From an uncultured Clostridium sp. (GTDB lineage Bacteria; Bacillota_I; Bacilli_A; RF39; UBA660): 7,708 nt of DNA. The stretch lies in contig CALZLL010000031.1 in the NCBI GenBank assembly GCA_945788325.1, positions 1 through 7,708 on the forward strand, in the 5' to 3' direction. Positions 1 to 6,881 of this stretch are shown one piece after another (within the stretch, counting starts at the first letter, position 1; each line of letters starts with the position of its first letter). The notes beneath the pieces are model-generated. The model was not told where the DNA came from and did no database searches. It saw only the letters and a program-made list of their open reading frames with translations. The position numbers and the translations under genes are program-made.

Positions 1-585
1 CCAACTCCAGAAAGAGACAACACAAAACCATTCTTAATGTCTATCGAAGACGTATTCACAATCACTGGTCGTGGAACTGTTGTTACAGGACGTGTTGAAC
101 GTGGACAATTAAAACTTAATGATGAGGTTGAAATCGTTGGTTTAAAAGAAACTCAAAAGACAGTTGTTACTGGTATTGAAATGTTCCGTAAACAACTAGA
201 CTTTGCTGAAGCAGGAGATAACGCAGGTGTATTATTACGTGGTATTTCACGTGAACAAGTACAACGTGGACAAGTTCTTGCTAAACCAGGATCAGTTACT
301 CCACATACTAAATTTGAAGCTCAAGTTTACGTATTAAGTAAAGAAGAAGGCGGACGTCATACTCCATTCTTCTCAAACTACAGACCACAATTCTATTTCA
401 GAACTACTGACGTAACAGGTGTTGTTACATTACCAGAAGGTACTGAAATGGTTATGCCTGGTGATAACGTAAGTATGTCAGTTGAGTTAATCGCTCCAAT
501 CGCACTTGAAAATGGTACTAAGTTCTCTATCCGTGAAGGTGGACGTACTGTTGGTGCTGGTACAGTTACTAAGATTGACGCTTAA
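1..585 (+). CDS. tuf: Elongation factor Tu, C-terminal half (partial at left edge)
   Basis: EF-Tu is the GTPase that carries aminoacyl-tRNA to the ribosomal A site. The reading frame is open from base 1, so the gene begins outside the window. The 194 visible residues correspond to roughly the last half of a protein of about 394 residues. The GTPase domain is missing. What is present is domain 2 (a beta-barrel starting near the IEDVFTITGRGTVVTGRVERG-like segment) and domain 3, with typical EF-Tu segments such as GGRHTPF, NYRPQFYFRT and the final FSIREGGRTVGAG. It ends in TAA. Codon choice is more uniform than in the neighbours (repeated CGT, GGT, GTT, CCA) and the gene looks less AT-rich, as expected for a very highly expressed protein. 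A hairpin terminator follows 11 bases after the stop. The identity is secure; only the extent is incomplete. Confidence 0.98.
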   Translation, partial: PTPERDNTKPFLMSIEDVFTITGRGTVVTGRVERGQLKLNDEVEIVGLKETQKTVVTGIEMFRKQLDFAEAGDNAGVLLRGISREQVQRGQVLAKPGSVTPHTKFEAQVYVLSKEEGGRHTPFFSNYRPQFYFRTTDVTGVVTLPEGTEMVMPGDNVSMSVELIAPIALENGTKFSIREGGRTVGAGTVTKIDA

Positions 586-596
586 TTATAGTATTT

Positions 597-626
597 AAAA
601 AGACATTCGTTTGAATGTCTTTTTTT
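597..626 (+). terminator. Intrinsic terminator of tuf
   Basis: A perfect 8-bp stem (AGACATTC at 601-608 with GAATGTCT at 613-620) closes a GTTT loop. A-A-A-A before it can extend the pairing into the T run at 620-626. It sits just after the tuf stop, so it most likely ends tuf transcription. Confidence 0.92.
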
Positions 627-632
627 ATATAT

Positions 633-657
633 AAAAAAACAGAAGTTTATTCTGTTT
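633..657 (-). terminator. Intrinsic terminator of the FemAB-family gene
   Basis: On the minus strand, AAACAGAA (650-657) pairs with TTCTGTTT (637-644) around a 5-base loop, and a T run (complement of the A run at 633-639) follows. The stop codon of the FemAB gene (656-658) lies at the base of the stem. It stands back-to-back with the tuf terminator, so each convergent gene has its own hairpin. Confidence 0.85.
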
Positions 658-1903
658 ATATTGGTGTATTAAGCCAGTTTAATATAGGATTTAATTTACT
701 ACCAGTATAATAAGCTTTTTTATTAATTACTAAGTCAAATTCTCCTACGTATTCTACAATTTTATTAGCCATTTCAGTTTTTAAAGTAGATTCATAATCT
801 TTTTTTAAATCGCTAGTTAAACCACCTAAGTTAATGACTTTGTAACCTTGTCTTGCGTATTCTTGCATTAGTTGCCATTTTAGTAAGTACTCAGGGTGCT
901 GGTCTTTAAATTTTTCATTTATCCCACTTGCAAAGAAAGTAACTGAATTACCAAATTTTATTACAGCTACACCAGCGGTAACTAATCCACTAGGATATGA
1001 TTGAAATAAATTACTAGCTTCTAACATCTTTTTTTTGTATTTAGCAAGTCGTTCGTCAGATTTTAACTTTTCATTAATAACTGATTCTTTATTTGGATTA
1101 TTAAAATCTTGCATTTGCATATTTAATTCATTATTTATTTGTTCTTCTTCTTCATACATTGTTTTACTAGAGTTTACGTATGAAACTGGTTCTAATTTAT
1201 TAAAATATATTTCAAAAGAATTTTGCCCATAAAATTGATAATAATCTAGGTAGTAATCAAGAGGTGGTATAGTTTTATTAATTACACTATAAAGTAAGCT
1301 AATATCATTTGCGCTTCCACGATATATTTTATTTCCCATTCTGGCAGATTCATTAATCTTATCTCTTGCATCTTTTGATATGGAGTTATAAAGCGAAATT
1401 ATGTTGTTATCAAGTTCAGTAAAAGCATTCCATCTAGGTTTTGATGCTTCTAAACCATTGTTATAACCCATATGGATATACCCTAGATTTTGCATTTCTT
1501 GGACAAAAGAAGAATTGTCTTCCATTCCGTTTTTTTCGCTTCCGTCCTCATTGTGTACTTTGTAGATAACCATTGGGTCAACCTTTAAATAAGTAAAGTT
1601 TCTTTTAGATAAAAAGTCTTTTAATCCGTTTGTAAATTCTGTTACTAATTCTTTGTTATTCCAATCAATTAGAAAACCACGTGGTGCATATCCCATTTTT
1701 CTTTTTTCATTTTTTTCATTTTTAACAATCATTAAAGTAGCAGCTTTTATTTCGCCTACATTATCAACTAAACCTAGATAATAAGCGTTATGTCCATGTT
1801 TAGACATTAATCTACCATAATTACTTGATTGGTAATAGTTGTGATTAGGATGGTTAATAGCAAATTGGTCAAATCTTACTTCATCTAATAGTATTATTTG
1901 CAT
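656..1903 (-). CDS. FemAB-family aminoacyltransferase (peptidoglycan interpeptide bridge type)
   Basis: FemAB/FemX/MurM proteins transfer amino acids from aminoacyl-tRNA to the lysine side chain of the peptidoglycan stem peptide, at the cytoplasmic membrane face. The 415-residue length is normal for the family (about 400-420). Family features seen: the YAPRG motif at residues 72-76 in the first GNAT-like fold; RWNAFTELD near 157-165; a charged helical region at about 245-300 matching the coiled-coil arm; and the C-terminal part with FFASGINEKFKDQHPEYLL followed by VINLGGLTSDLKKDY (residues about 323-370). There is no signal peptide or membrane segment. The start is well supported: AGGAGG lies 7 bases upstream of the ATG. 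A strong promoter lies upstream and a terminator follows, so it is a single-gene unit. It is not linked to mur genes here, so which amino acid and which residue of the bridge it adds cannot be told. A FemAB-like enzyme acting on another acceptor remains possible. Confidence 0.9.
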   Translation of the reverse strand: MQIILLDEVRFDQFAINHPNHNYYQSSNYGRLMSKHGHNAYYLGLVDNVGEIKAATLMIVKNEKNEKRKMGYAPRGFLIDWNNKELVTEFTNGLKDFLSKRNFTYLKVDPMVIYKVHNEDGSEKNGMEDNSSFVQEMQNLGYIHMGYNNGLEASKPRWNAFTELDNNIISLYNSISKDARDKINESARMGNKIYRGSANDISLLYSVINKTIPPLDYYLDYYQFYGQNSFEIYFNKLEPVSYVNSSKTMYEEEEQINNELNMQMQDFNNPNKESVINEKLKSDERLAKYKKKMLEASNLFQSYPSGLVTAGVAVIKFGNSVTFFASGINEKFKDQHPEYLLKWQLMQEYARQGYKVINLGGLTSDLKKDYESTLKTEMANKIVEYVGEFDLVINKKAYYTGSKLNPILNWLNTPI

Positions 1904-1933
1904 ATTTATCCCTCCTAATTATTCTTATACTAT

Positions 1934-1963
1934 ATTATACCCTATATTCATAATTAAAGTCAA
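1934..1963 (-). promoter_or_regulatory. Sigma-A-type promoter of the FemAB-family gene
   Basis: On the minus strand a -35 box TTGACT (1958-1963) and a consensus -10 box TATAAT (1934-1939) are separated by 18 bases. The -10 lies about 30 bases upstream of the ATG, which leaves room for a short leader with the AGGAGG site at 1911-1916. It is a near-consensus housekeeping promoter. Confidence 0.85.
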
Positions 1964-1985
1964 TTTACATATTCTAATAAAATAC

Positions 1986-2014
1986 TTATCTTAACATTAT
2001 TTAAGTGATATAAT
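1986..2014 (+). promoter_or_regulatory. Extended -10 promoter of eno
   Basis: TATAAT at 2009-2014 is preceded by TG one base upstream (2006-2007), giving an extended -10 element. A weak -35 candidate, TTATCT, lies 17 bases upstream (1986-1991). It drives rightward transcription into eno with a leader of about 20 bases. It is divergent from the FemAB promoter, with their -35 boxes about 22 bases apart. Confidence 0.75.
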
Positions 2015-2040
2015 ATTTATATAAGAAAGGTAGGTAAAAA

Positions 2041-3270
2041 ATGAATATTACTGATGTAAAAGCAAGAGAAATTTTAGATTCGAGGGGAAATCCAACCGTA
2101 GAAGTAGACGTAATACTTGAAAATGGTATTATGGCAAGAGCAGCGGTACCTTCAGGAGCTTCAACTGGTGAAAGAGAAGCTTTAGAAATGAGAGATGGGG
2201 ATAAAAATAGATTTGGTGGTAAAGGAGTATTAAATGCTGTTCAAAACGTTAACGAAAGAATAAAACCAGTTGTTGTTGGAATGGATGTTTTTGATCAATA
2301 TGGAATTGATAACACAATGCTTGAACTTGATGGAACAAAAACTAAGAGTAATTTAGGCGCTAACGCTATATTAGGTGTTTCAATGGCTTGTTTAAAAGCT
2401 GCTGCTAAAGCTAAGAATGTTCCTCTTTATAAATATGTTGGAACTGGTAAGACTCTTCCTGTGCCAATGATGAATATTTTAAATGGTGGAGCTCATGCTG
2501 ATAATAAACTTGATTTTCAAGAATTCATGATTATTCCACAAAGGGATACTATTAAAGAAAGAGTAAGAGTTGGAGCGGAAGTATTTCATTCTTTGAAAAG
2601 TGTCTTAAATGAAAGAGGTTTATCTACTGGTGTAGGAGATGAAGGTGGGTTTGCACCGGATTTAAACTCCAATACCGAAGGCTTTGAACTTATAATGGAA
2701 GCTATCAAAAATGCCGGATATGAACCAGATAAAGACGTTAAATTGGCAATTGATGTTGCAGCATCAGAATTTTATAAAGATGGTAAATATAATTTAGTTG
2801 GAGAAGGAAGAAGTTTAACTACTGATGAATTAATAGACTTTTATAAAGAATTAGTAAGTAAGTATCCAATTGTTTCAATAGAAGATCCGGTTGATGAAAA
2901 TGACTGGGAAGGATTTACAAAAATAACTAAAGAGTTAGGTGATAAAGTACAATTAGTTGGTGATGATTTATTTGTTACTAATAAAGAATGCTTACAAAAG
3001 GGTATTGATATGAATGCTGGAAATGCAATACTTTTAAAAGTTAATCAAATTGGTACAATTACTGAAACCTTAGAAACAATTAAACTTGCTAAAGAAAATG
3101 GTTATAAAACAATTATATCTCATAGAAGTGGTGAAACGGAAGATACAACTATTGCAGATTTAGCGGTGGGACTAGATTTAGGACAAATTAAAACAGGTTC
3201 TATGTCTAGAACTGATAGAATATGTAAATATAATCAGTTAATGAGAATAGAAGAAGAATTAGGTAACTAG
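2041..3270 (+). CDS. eno: Enolase (phosphopyruvate hydratase)
   Basis: Enolase converts 2-phosphoglycerate to phosphoenolpyruvate in glycolysis, in the cytoplasm, with two Mg ions. Catalytic and metal-binding positions are all present, as judged by alignment from memory to the E. coli enzyme: H152 and E161 (NGGAHADNKLDFQEF), E201 (GDEGG), metal ligands D238, E281 (SIEDP) and D308 (GDDLF), K333, H361-R362-S363 (SHRSGETED) and K384 (GQIKTGSMSR). The N-terminal substrate loop SGASTG is at 38-43. At 409 residues it is shorter than the usual 430 or so. Part of the difference is a trimmed loop near 133-138, and part is the C-terminus, which stops right after the RIEEELG motif and lacks the usual extra tail of 10-20 residues. 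The active site is complete, so it should be functional. The start has an AAGG/AGG site just upstream and the typical N-terminus ITDVKAREILDSRGNPTVEV. It has its own promoter and a probable terminator across its stop codon. Confidence 0.98.
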   Translation: MNITDVKAREILDSRGNPTVEVDVILENGIMARAAVPSGASTGEREALEMRDGDKNRFGGKGVLNAVQNVNERIKPVVVGMDVFDQYGIDNTMLELDGTKTKSNLGANAILGVSMACLKAAAKAKNVPLYKYVGTGKTLPVPMMNILNGGAHADNKLDFQEFMIIPQRDTIKERVRVGAEVFHSLKSVLNERGLSTGVGDEGGFAPDLNSNTEGFELIMEAIKNAGYEPDKDVKLAIDVAASEFYKDGKYNLVGEGRSLTTDELIDFYKELVSKYPIVSIEDPVDENDWEGFTKITKELGDKVQLVGDDLFVTNKECLQKGIDMNAGNAILLKVNQIGTITETLETIKLAKENGYKTIISHRSGETEDTTIADLAVGLDLGQIKTGSMSRTDRICKYNQLMRIEEELGN

Positions 3271-3279
3271 TTCTTTTTT
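3251..3279 (+). terminator. Probable eno terminator overlapping the 3' end of the coding region
   Basis: Positions 3251-3262 can pair with 3267-3278 in a 12-bp stem (two G-U pairs) around a GTAA loop. The 3' arm ends in a T-rich run (TTCTTTTTT, 3271-3279). The eno stop codon (3268-3270) is in the 3' arm. The stem is AT-rich with few G-C pairs, so it may be leaky. A separate promoter for secG just downstream supports a transcript boundary here. Confidence 0.5.
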
Positions 3280-3288
3280 AATAAATCG

Positions 3289-3317
3289 TTGTTTTTAAGC
3301 GTATAATATGATAAAAT
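3289..3317 (+). promoter_or_regulatory. Promoter of secG
   Basis: TTGTTT (3289-3294) and TAAAAT (3312-3317) are separated by 17 bases, and TG at 3309-3310 makes an extended -10. A second possible -10, TATAAT at 3302-3307, has no well-spaced -35. The site is about 25 bases upstream of the secG start. Confidence 0.6.
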
Positions 3318-3342
3318 AGTTATTAGTCAAGGAGGAATACTC

Positions 3343-3552
3343 ATGCTTACAATATTGATGATTATATCTATTTTACTTATTATTATAGTGTTACTTCAAA
3401 GCGGAAAAGCAGAAAGTGGTAACATAATAACTGGTGGTAATGCAGATTTATTTATGAATAGAAAAGAACGTGGTGGAGAACTATTTATAACTAGATTAAC
3501 ATATGTGCTAGGAATTGCGTTTTTTGTATTGTGTATAATATTAGACATGTAA
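3343..3552 (+). CDS. secG: Preprotein translocase subunit SecG
   Basis: SecG is the small accessory subunit of the SecYEG channel in the cytoplasmic membrane and stimulates SecA-driven protein export. The 69-residue length is typical of Gram-positive SecG (about 70-80). The sequence has two hydrophobic segments (about residues 2-18 and 50-67) joined by a cytoplasmic loop. That loop opens with the characteristic LLQSGKAES at 17-25 and carries the basic NRKERGGE stretch ahead of the second segment. A strong AAGGAGG site ends 7 bases before the ATG and fixes the start. Its place between eno and rnr matches the gene order common in Bacillota. A promoter before it and a hairpin terminator after it suggest that it is largely transcribed alone, possibly with some read-through into rnr. 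Confidence 0.95.
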   Translation: MLTILMIISILLIIIVLLQSGKAESGNIITGGNADLFMNRKERGGELFITRLTYVLGIAFFVLCIILDM

Positions 3553-3554
3553 AT

Positions 3555-3584
3555 AAAAAAAGACTTGGTTAAAGGTCTTTTTTT
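3555..3584 (+). terminator. Intrinsic terminator between secG and rnr
   Basis: AGACTT (3561-3566) pairs with AGGTCT (3573-3578), with one G-U pair, around a 6-base loop. An A run before it (3555-3560) and a T run after it (3578-3584) complete the pattern. It starts 3 bases after the secG stop. Confidence 0.8.
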
Positions 3585-3594
3585 GTTTTATAAT
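3565..3594 (+). promoter_or_regulatory. Candidate promoter of the rnr-capA-like-smpB cluster
   Basis: A perfect TATAAT (3589-3594) has TTGGTT (3565-3570) 18 bases upstream. The -35 falls inside the secG terminator hairpin. The -10 is about 22 bases from the rnr ATG, so the leader would be short. The region is so AT-rich that a chance match is possible; read-through from secG is the alternative. Confidence 0.4.
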
Positions 3595-3616
3595 AATATT
3601 AGATAGGAGAATTTAT

Positions 3617-5752
3617 ATGAGAGATAGAATACTTAATATTTTAAAGCAGCAAGATAGAGCTTATACTATTTTTGAATTAAAAGATATATTAGGATTAGAT
3701 ACAACTGAAGAAATAGAAGAAATGATGAGAGTATTAAATGATTTAGAAAGTAATTTAACTATTTATCATACCAATAAAGATAAATATATGGCTTTTGAGT
3801 ATAGTCATTTAAAAAAAGGTAAAATAGCTGTATCTGATAAAGGATTTGGCTTTGTTTTAATGGAAGATGAAGATGATATTCACGTTGATAAAGAACATTT
3901 AAATGGTGCGATAGATGGTGATTTAGTAATTGTTGAAATTACTAATAAAAATACTGGTGCTAAAAAAGAAGGAAGAGTACTTAGAATAGCATCTCGTAAT
4001 TATGGACCATTAGTTGGTGAATATTCTTATAATGATGGTAATCCTACAATAATTCCTAATGATAAAAAAATCAAGCAAAAAGTAGTATTAACTAAGGATA
4101 GTACGAAAGATGCAGTAGACGGACATATTGTTGTTGCAAACGTTATTAAAGAACTTGATAGAAATACTATTTTAGCAGAAATAACTACCATTATAGGTCA
4201 TAAAAATGATGTTGGTGTTGATGTAGAATCAATAGTTTATAAACATATGTTTTCTCCTAAGTTTCCAGATGAAGTTTTAGAAGAATTAAAAGATATACCT
4301 GATGAAGTTAGAGAAGAAGATAAAAAAGGTAGGAAAGATTTAACTAATATTACCATTTTTACGATAGATGGTGATGATACCAAAGATATAGATGATGCAA
4401 TATCAATAAAAAAATTAGATAATGGAAATTATGAGCTAGGGGTACATATTGCAGACGTATCATATTATGTTAAACCCGGAACTAAACTATATGATGAAGC
4501 TTATGAAAGAGGTACAAGTGTATATTTGGTAGATAGAGTAATACCAATGCTTCCTCATAAGTTATCAAATGGTATATGCTCACTTAATCCTAACGTAGAA
4601 AGATTGGCACAAAGCTGTGTAATGGAAATAGATAACAAAGGTAACGTTGTATCTCATGATATTTTTGAAAGCATTATTAAATCTAGAATTCAAATGACTT
4701 ATAAAAAAGTTAATAAGTGGTTGGACGAAGGTATCGTTGAAGAAGGGTATGAGAAATATACTAATGATTTAACGTTAATGAAAGAATTAGCAGATATATT
4801 AAGAAAATCACGTGAAGTAAGAGGTGCAATTGATTTTGACACTGATGAAGCTAAAATAATTGCGGATGATACTGGAAAACCAATAGATGTTATTTTAAGA
4901 GAACGTGCTTCAGGAGAAAAAATGATAGAAGACTTCATGATAGTTGCGAACGAAACGGTAGCTTCTCACGTGTTTTATATGGAACTTCCTTTTATCTATC
5001 GTGTTCATGGAACACCAAAAGAAGAAAAAATAAATGACTTCTTAGATTTTATAAGCTCTTTAGGTTATAAAATAACTGGAAAAGTAAATATTAAATACCC
5101 ATCTTCAGTGCAACACGTATTAGATCAATTAAAGGATAAAAAAGAGTATAAAATTTTATCCTCATTGATGTTAAGGGCAATGCAAAAGGCTGTATATCAA
5201 CCAGAAAATATAGGACATTTTGGACTTGCAAGTAAGATATATACGCATTTTACATCACCAATAAGAAGATTTCCGGACACCACGGTTCATCGTTTGCTTA
5301 GAACATATTTATATGAAAATGATCAATCTAAAAAGACGATAGATTATTTTAAAGAATATTTACCAATCTTAACAGAACATGCATCTATGAAAGAAAGGGA
5401 TGCTATTGAGTGTGAAAGAGAAGTAGAAGACATGAAGATGGCTGAATACATGATGGATCATGTAGGTGAAGAATTTACTGGTATAATAAGTGGTGTTACA
5501 TCATTTGGTATGTTTGTAGAACTTCCTAATATGATAGAAGGACTTGTACATATTAGTGATATTAAAGGAGATTATTATAATTATGATGAAAGAAGTATGT
5601 CACTAGTTGGACAAAAACATAAGAAAAGATATAAAATTGGAGATGAAGTAAACGTAATTTGTAAATCTGCATCTAAAGAAGAATCATTTATAGATTTTGA
5701 AATAAAGGATGAAAGTAGTGATAAAGATGAAGATGCAGAAAAAGAAGCTTAA
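3617..5752 (+). CDS. rnr: Ribonuclease R (3'-5' exoribonuclease)
   Basis: RNase R degrades structured RNA processively from the 3' end and, with SmpB-tmRNA, removes mRNA from rescued ribosomes. Domain order in the 711 residues: an N-terminal winged-helix region (about 1-65); two cold-shock-like OB folds (about 66-125 and 130-200); the RNB catalytic domain (about 240-565) with the acidic metal-binding motif TIDGDDTKDIDDA (D251, D257, D259, D260) and the HFTSPIRRFPD segment (544-554); and an S1 RNA-binding domain (about 617-697). The tail is short and acidic (about 698-711), unlike the lysine-rich tails of many RNase R proteins. It is somewhat shorter than the better-known homologues (about 780-810), mainly at the C-terminus and inter-domain regions. 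AGGAG at 3605-3609, 7 bases before the ATG, supports the start. The last 44 bases overlap the CapA-like reading frame, so the two are probably translationally coupled. Confidence 0.96.
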   Translation: MRDRILNILKQQDRAYTIFELKDILGLDTTEEIEEMMRVLNDLESNLTIYHTNKDKYMAFEYSHLKKGKIAVSDKGFGFVLMEDEDDIHVDKEHLNGAIDGDLVIVEITNKNTGAKKEGRVLRIASRNYGPLVGEYSYNDGNPTIIPNDKKIKQKVVLTKDSTKDAVDGHIVVANVIKELDRNTILAEITTIIGHKNDVGVDVESIVYKHMFSPKFPDEVLEELKDIPDEVREEDKKGRKDLTNITIFTIDGDDTKDIDDAISIKKLDNGNYELGVHIADVSYYVKPGTKLYDEAYERGTSVYLVDRVIPMLPHKLSNGICSLNPNVERLAQSCVMEIDNKGNVVSHDIFESIIKSRIQMTYKKVNKWLDEGIVEEGYEKYTNDLTLMKELADILRKSREVRGAIDFDTDEAKIIADDTGKPIDVILRERASGEKMIEDFMIVANETVASHVFYMELPFIYRVHGTPKEEKINDFLDFISSLGYKITGKVNIKYPSSVQHVLDQLKDKKEYKILSSLMLRAMQKAVYQPENIGHFGLASKIYTHFTSPIRRFPDTTVHRLLRTYLYENDQSKKTIDYFKEYLPILTEHASMKERDAIECEREVEDMKMAEYMMDHVGEEFTGIISGVTSFGMFVELPNMIEGLVHISDIKGDYYNYDERSMSLVGQKHKKRYKIGDEVNVICKSASKEESFIDFEIKDESSDKDEDAEKEA
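5704..5708 (+). promoter_or_regulatory. Candidate ribosome binding site for the CapA-like gene
   Basis: AAAGG within rnr abuts the ATG at 5709, too close to serve it. It is 9 bases from an in-frame GTG at 5718 and 18 bases from the ATG at 5727. The spacing favours GTG 5718 if this site is used. No better site is seen before the ATGs at 5727 or 5733. Re-initiation by ribosomes leaving rnr is another option. Confidence 0.35.
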
Positions 5753-6881
5753 AAATTGGGTAAAGATAACAATATTTTTAATAATAGTTATTATTTTATT
5801 TGTTATAGGATATAATTTATATAAAAAATATGATAAAAAAGAAGTTAAAAAACAAGATAAAGCACCTACTATAATTACAACTACTAAAAAAGAGGAAACA
5901 AATGAATTATCCATGGTTATGGTAGGTGATTGCCTAATTCATAGATTTGTTTATAATGATGCATCAAACGGGGATGGTACATATTCTTTTGATAAGATGT
6001 TTACCGAAGTATCTGATTTGATAAAAGACCATGATCTTGCTTTTTATAATCAAGAAAGTATAATAGGTGGTAAATCTCTTGGCTTATCAGCTTATCCTAG
6101 GTTTAACTCTCCTGAAGAAATAGGAGATAGCATGGTTAATTTAGGTTTTAATTTAGTTAGTTTAGCTAATAACCATACCATGGATAAAGGTGAGCAAGGA
6201 GTAATAAATTCGGTTAGTTATTGGAAAACTAAGCCAGGTGTTTATTATAGTGGACAGGCATTATCTAATGAAGATAGAGAGTCAAATATTAAAATTTTAG
6301 AAAAAAATGGTATAAAATATGCATTTTTTGCGTACACAACCGTTACTAATGGTTTATTACCTCCTACTGGTAAAGAATATTTAACTAATATTTATTCTAA
6401 AGAAAAAGTCCAAAATGATATTAATAAAGTAAAGGACAAAGTAGATTTAATAATTGTTTCTATGCATTGGGGTGAGGAATATACAACTAATCCTAGTAGT
6501 AATCAAAAACAAGTTGCAAAAGAATTATCAGAAATGGGAGTTAATCTAGTAATTGGTAATCACGCTCATAGTTTGCAACCAGTAGAAATGATTAATGATA
6601 CCCTTGTGTTTTATGCGTTAGGAAACTTTATATCGGCACAAGATACAAATGATAAACAAACAGGTGCATTAGTAAGTCTTAATATAAAAAAAGAAAATAA
6701 TAAAATAACTTTTAGTAACATTAAAGCTAATTTAATTTACACATATTTTAAAGGTAGCCATAATTTTAAAGTATATCCTTATGCAAAATTAGATAATAGT
6801 CTTTTAAATAATTATGAAACATATTATAATAAGTATAAGTCAGTTTTAAATAGGTACACTGATATTATAGAGGTGGAATAA
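5709..6881 (+). CDS. CapA-like membrane-anchored protein (PGA_cap metallophosphoesterase-like domain)
   Basis: The family (PF09587-type, named after poly-gamma-glutamate capsule protein CapA) has a calcineurin-like metallophosphoesterase fold; its role outside capsule loci is mostly unknown. This 390-residue protein starts with a lysine-rich segment, followed by one hydrophobic segment (about 18-37), a low-complexity linker (about 39-65), and the extracellular domain. Motifs in order: VGDCLIH (72-78, D74), NQE (114-116), SLANNHTMD (151-159), SMHWGEE (251-257), GNHAHSLQP (283-291) and ALGNFI (303-308), all expected in this fold. It is probably a type II membrane protein acting outside the cell. 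No other capsule genes (capB, capC) are visible, so poly-glutamate synthesis is not supported. The start is uncertain: ATG 5709, GTG 5718, ATG 5727 and ATG 5733 are all in frame, and all lie inside rnr. The stop codon overlaps the smpB start by one base. The domain call is firm; the biological role is open. Confidence 0.88.
   Translation: MKVVIKMKMQKKKLKNWVKITIFLIIVIILFVIGYNLYKKYDKKEVKKQDKAPTIITTTKKEETNELSMVMVGDCLIHRFVYNDASNGDGTYSFDKMFTEVSDLIKDHDLAFYNQESIIGGKSLGLSAYPRFNSPEEIGDSMVNLGFNLVSLANNHTMDKGEQGVINSVSYWKTKPGVYYSGQALSNEDRESNIKILEKNGIKYAFFAYTTVTNGLLPPTGKEYLTNIYSKEKVQNDINKVKDKVDLIIVSMHWGEEYTTNPSSNQKQVAKELSEMGVNLVIGNHAHSLQPVEMINDTLVFYALGNFISAQDTNDKQTGALVSLNIKKENNKITFSNIKANLIYTYFKGSHNFKVYPYAKLDNSLLNNYETYYNKYKSVLNRYTDIIEVE

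Noticed and set aside
1035..1232. Open frame on the plus strand inside the FemAB gene
   Set aside because: It lies wholly antisense to a well-supported gene, matches no family I recognise, and has no ribosome binding site of note.
4699..4938. Open frame on the minus strand inside rnr
   Set aside because: It is antisense to the conserved RNB domain; its serine- and isoleucine-rich composition is what a reverse reading of AT-rich coding DNA gives.
5684..5914. Minus-strand open frame with hydrophobic stretches across the rnr/CapA-like junction
   Set aside because: The hydrophobic residues come from reading Lys/Asp-rich and Ile-rich codons backwards. There is no convincing start signal, and the plus-strand genes explain the region.
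5709..6881. Part of a poly-gamma-glutamate capsule operon
   Set aside because: Only the CapA-like domain is present. No capB, capC or capE-type gene is nearby, and this family is widespread outside capsule loci.
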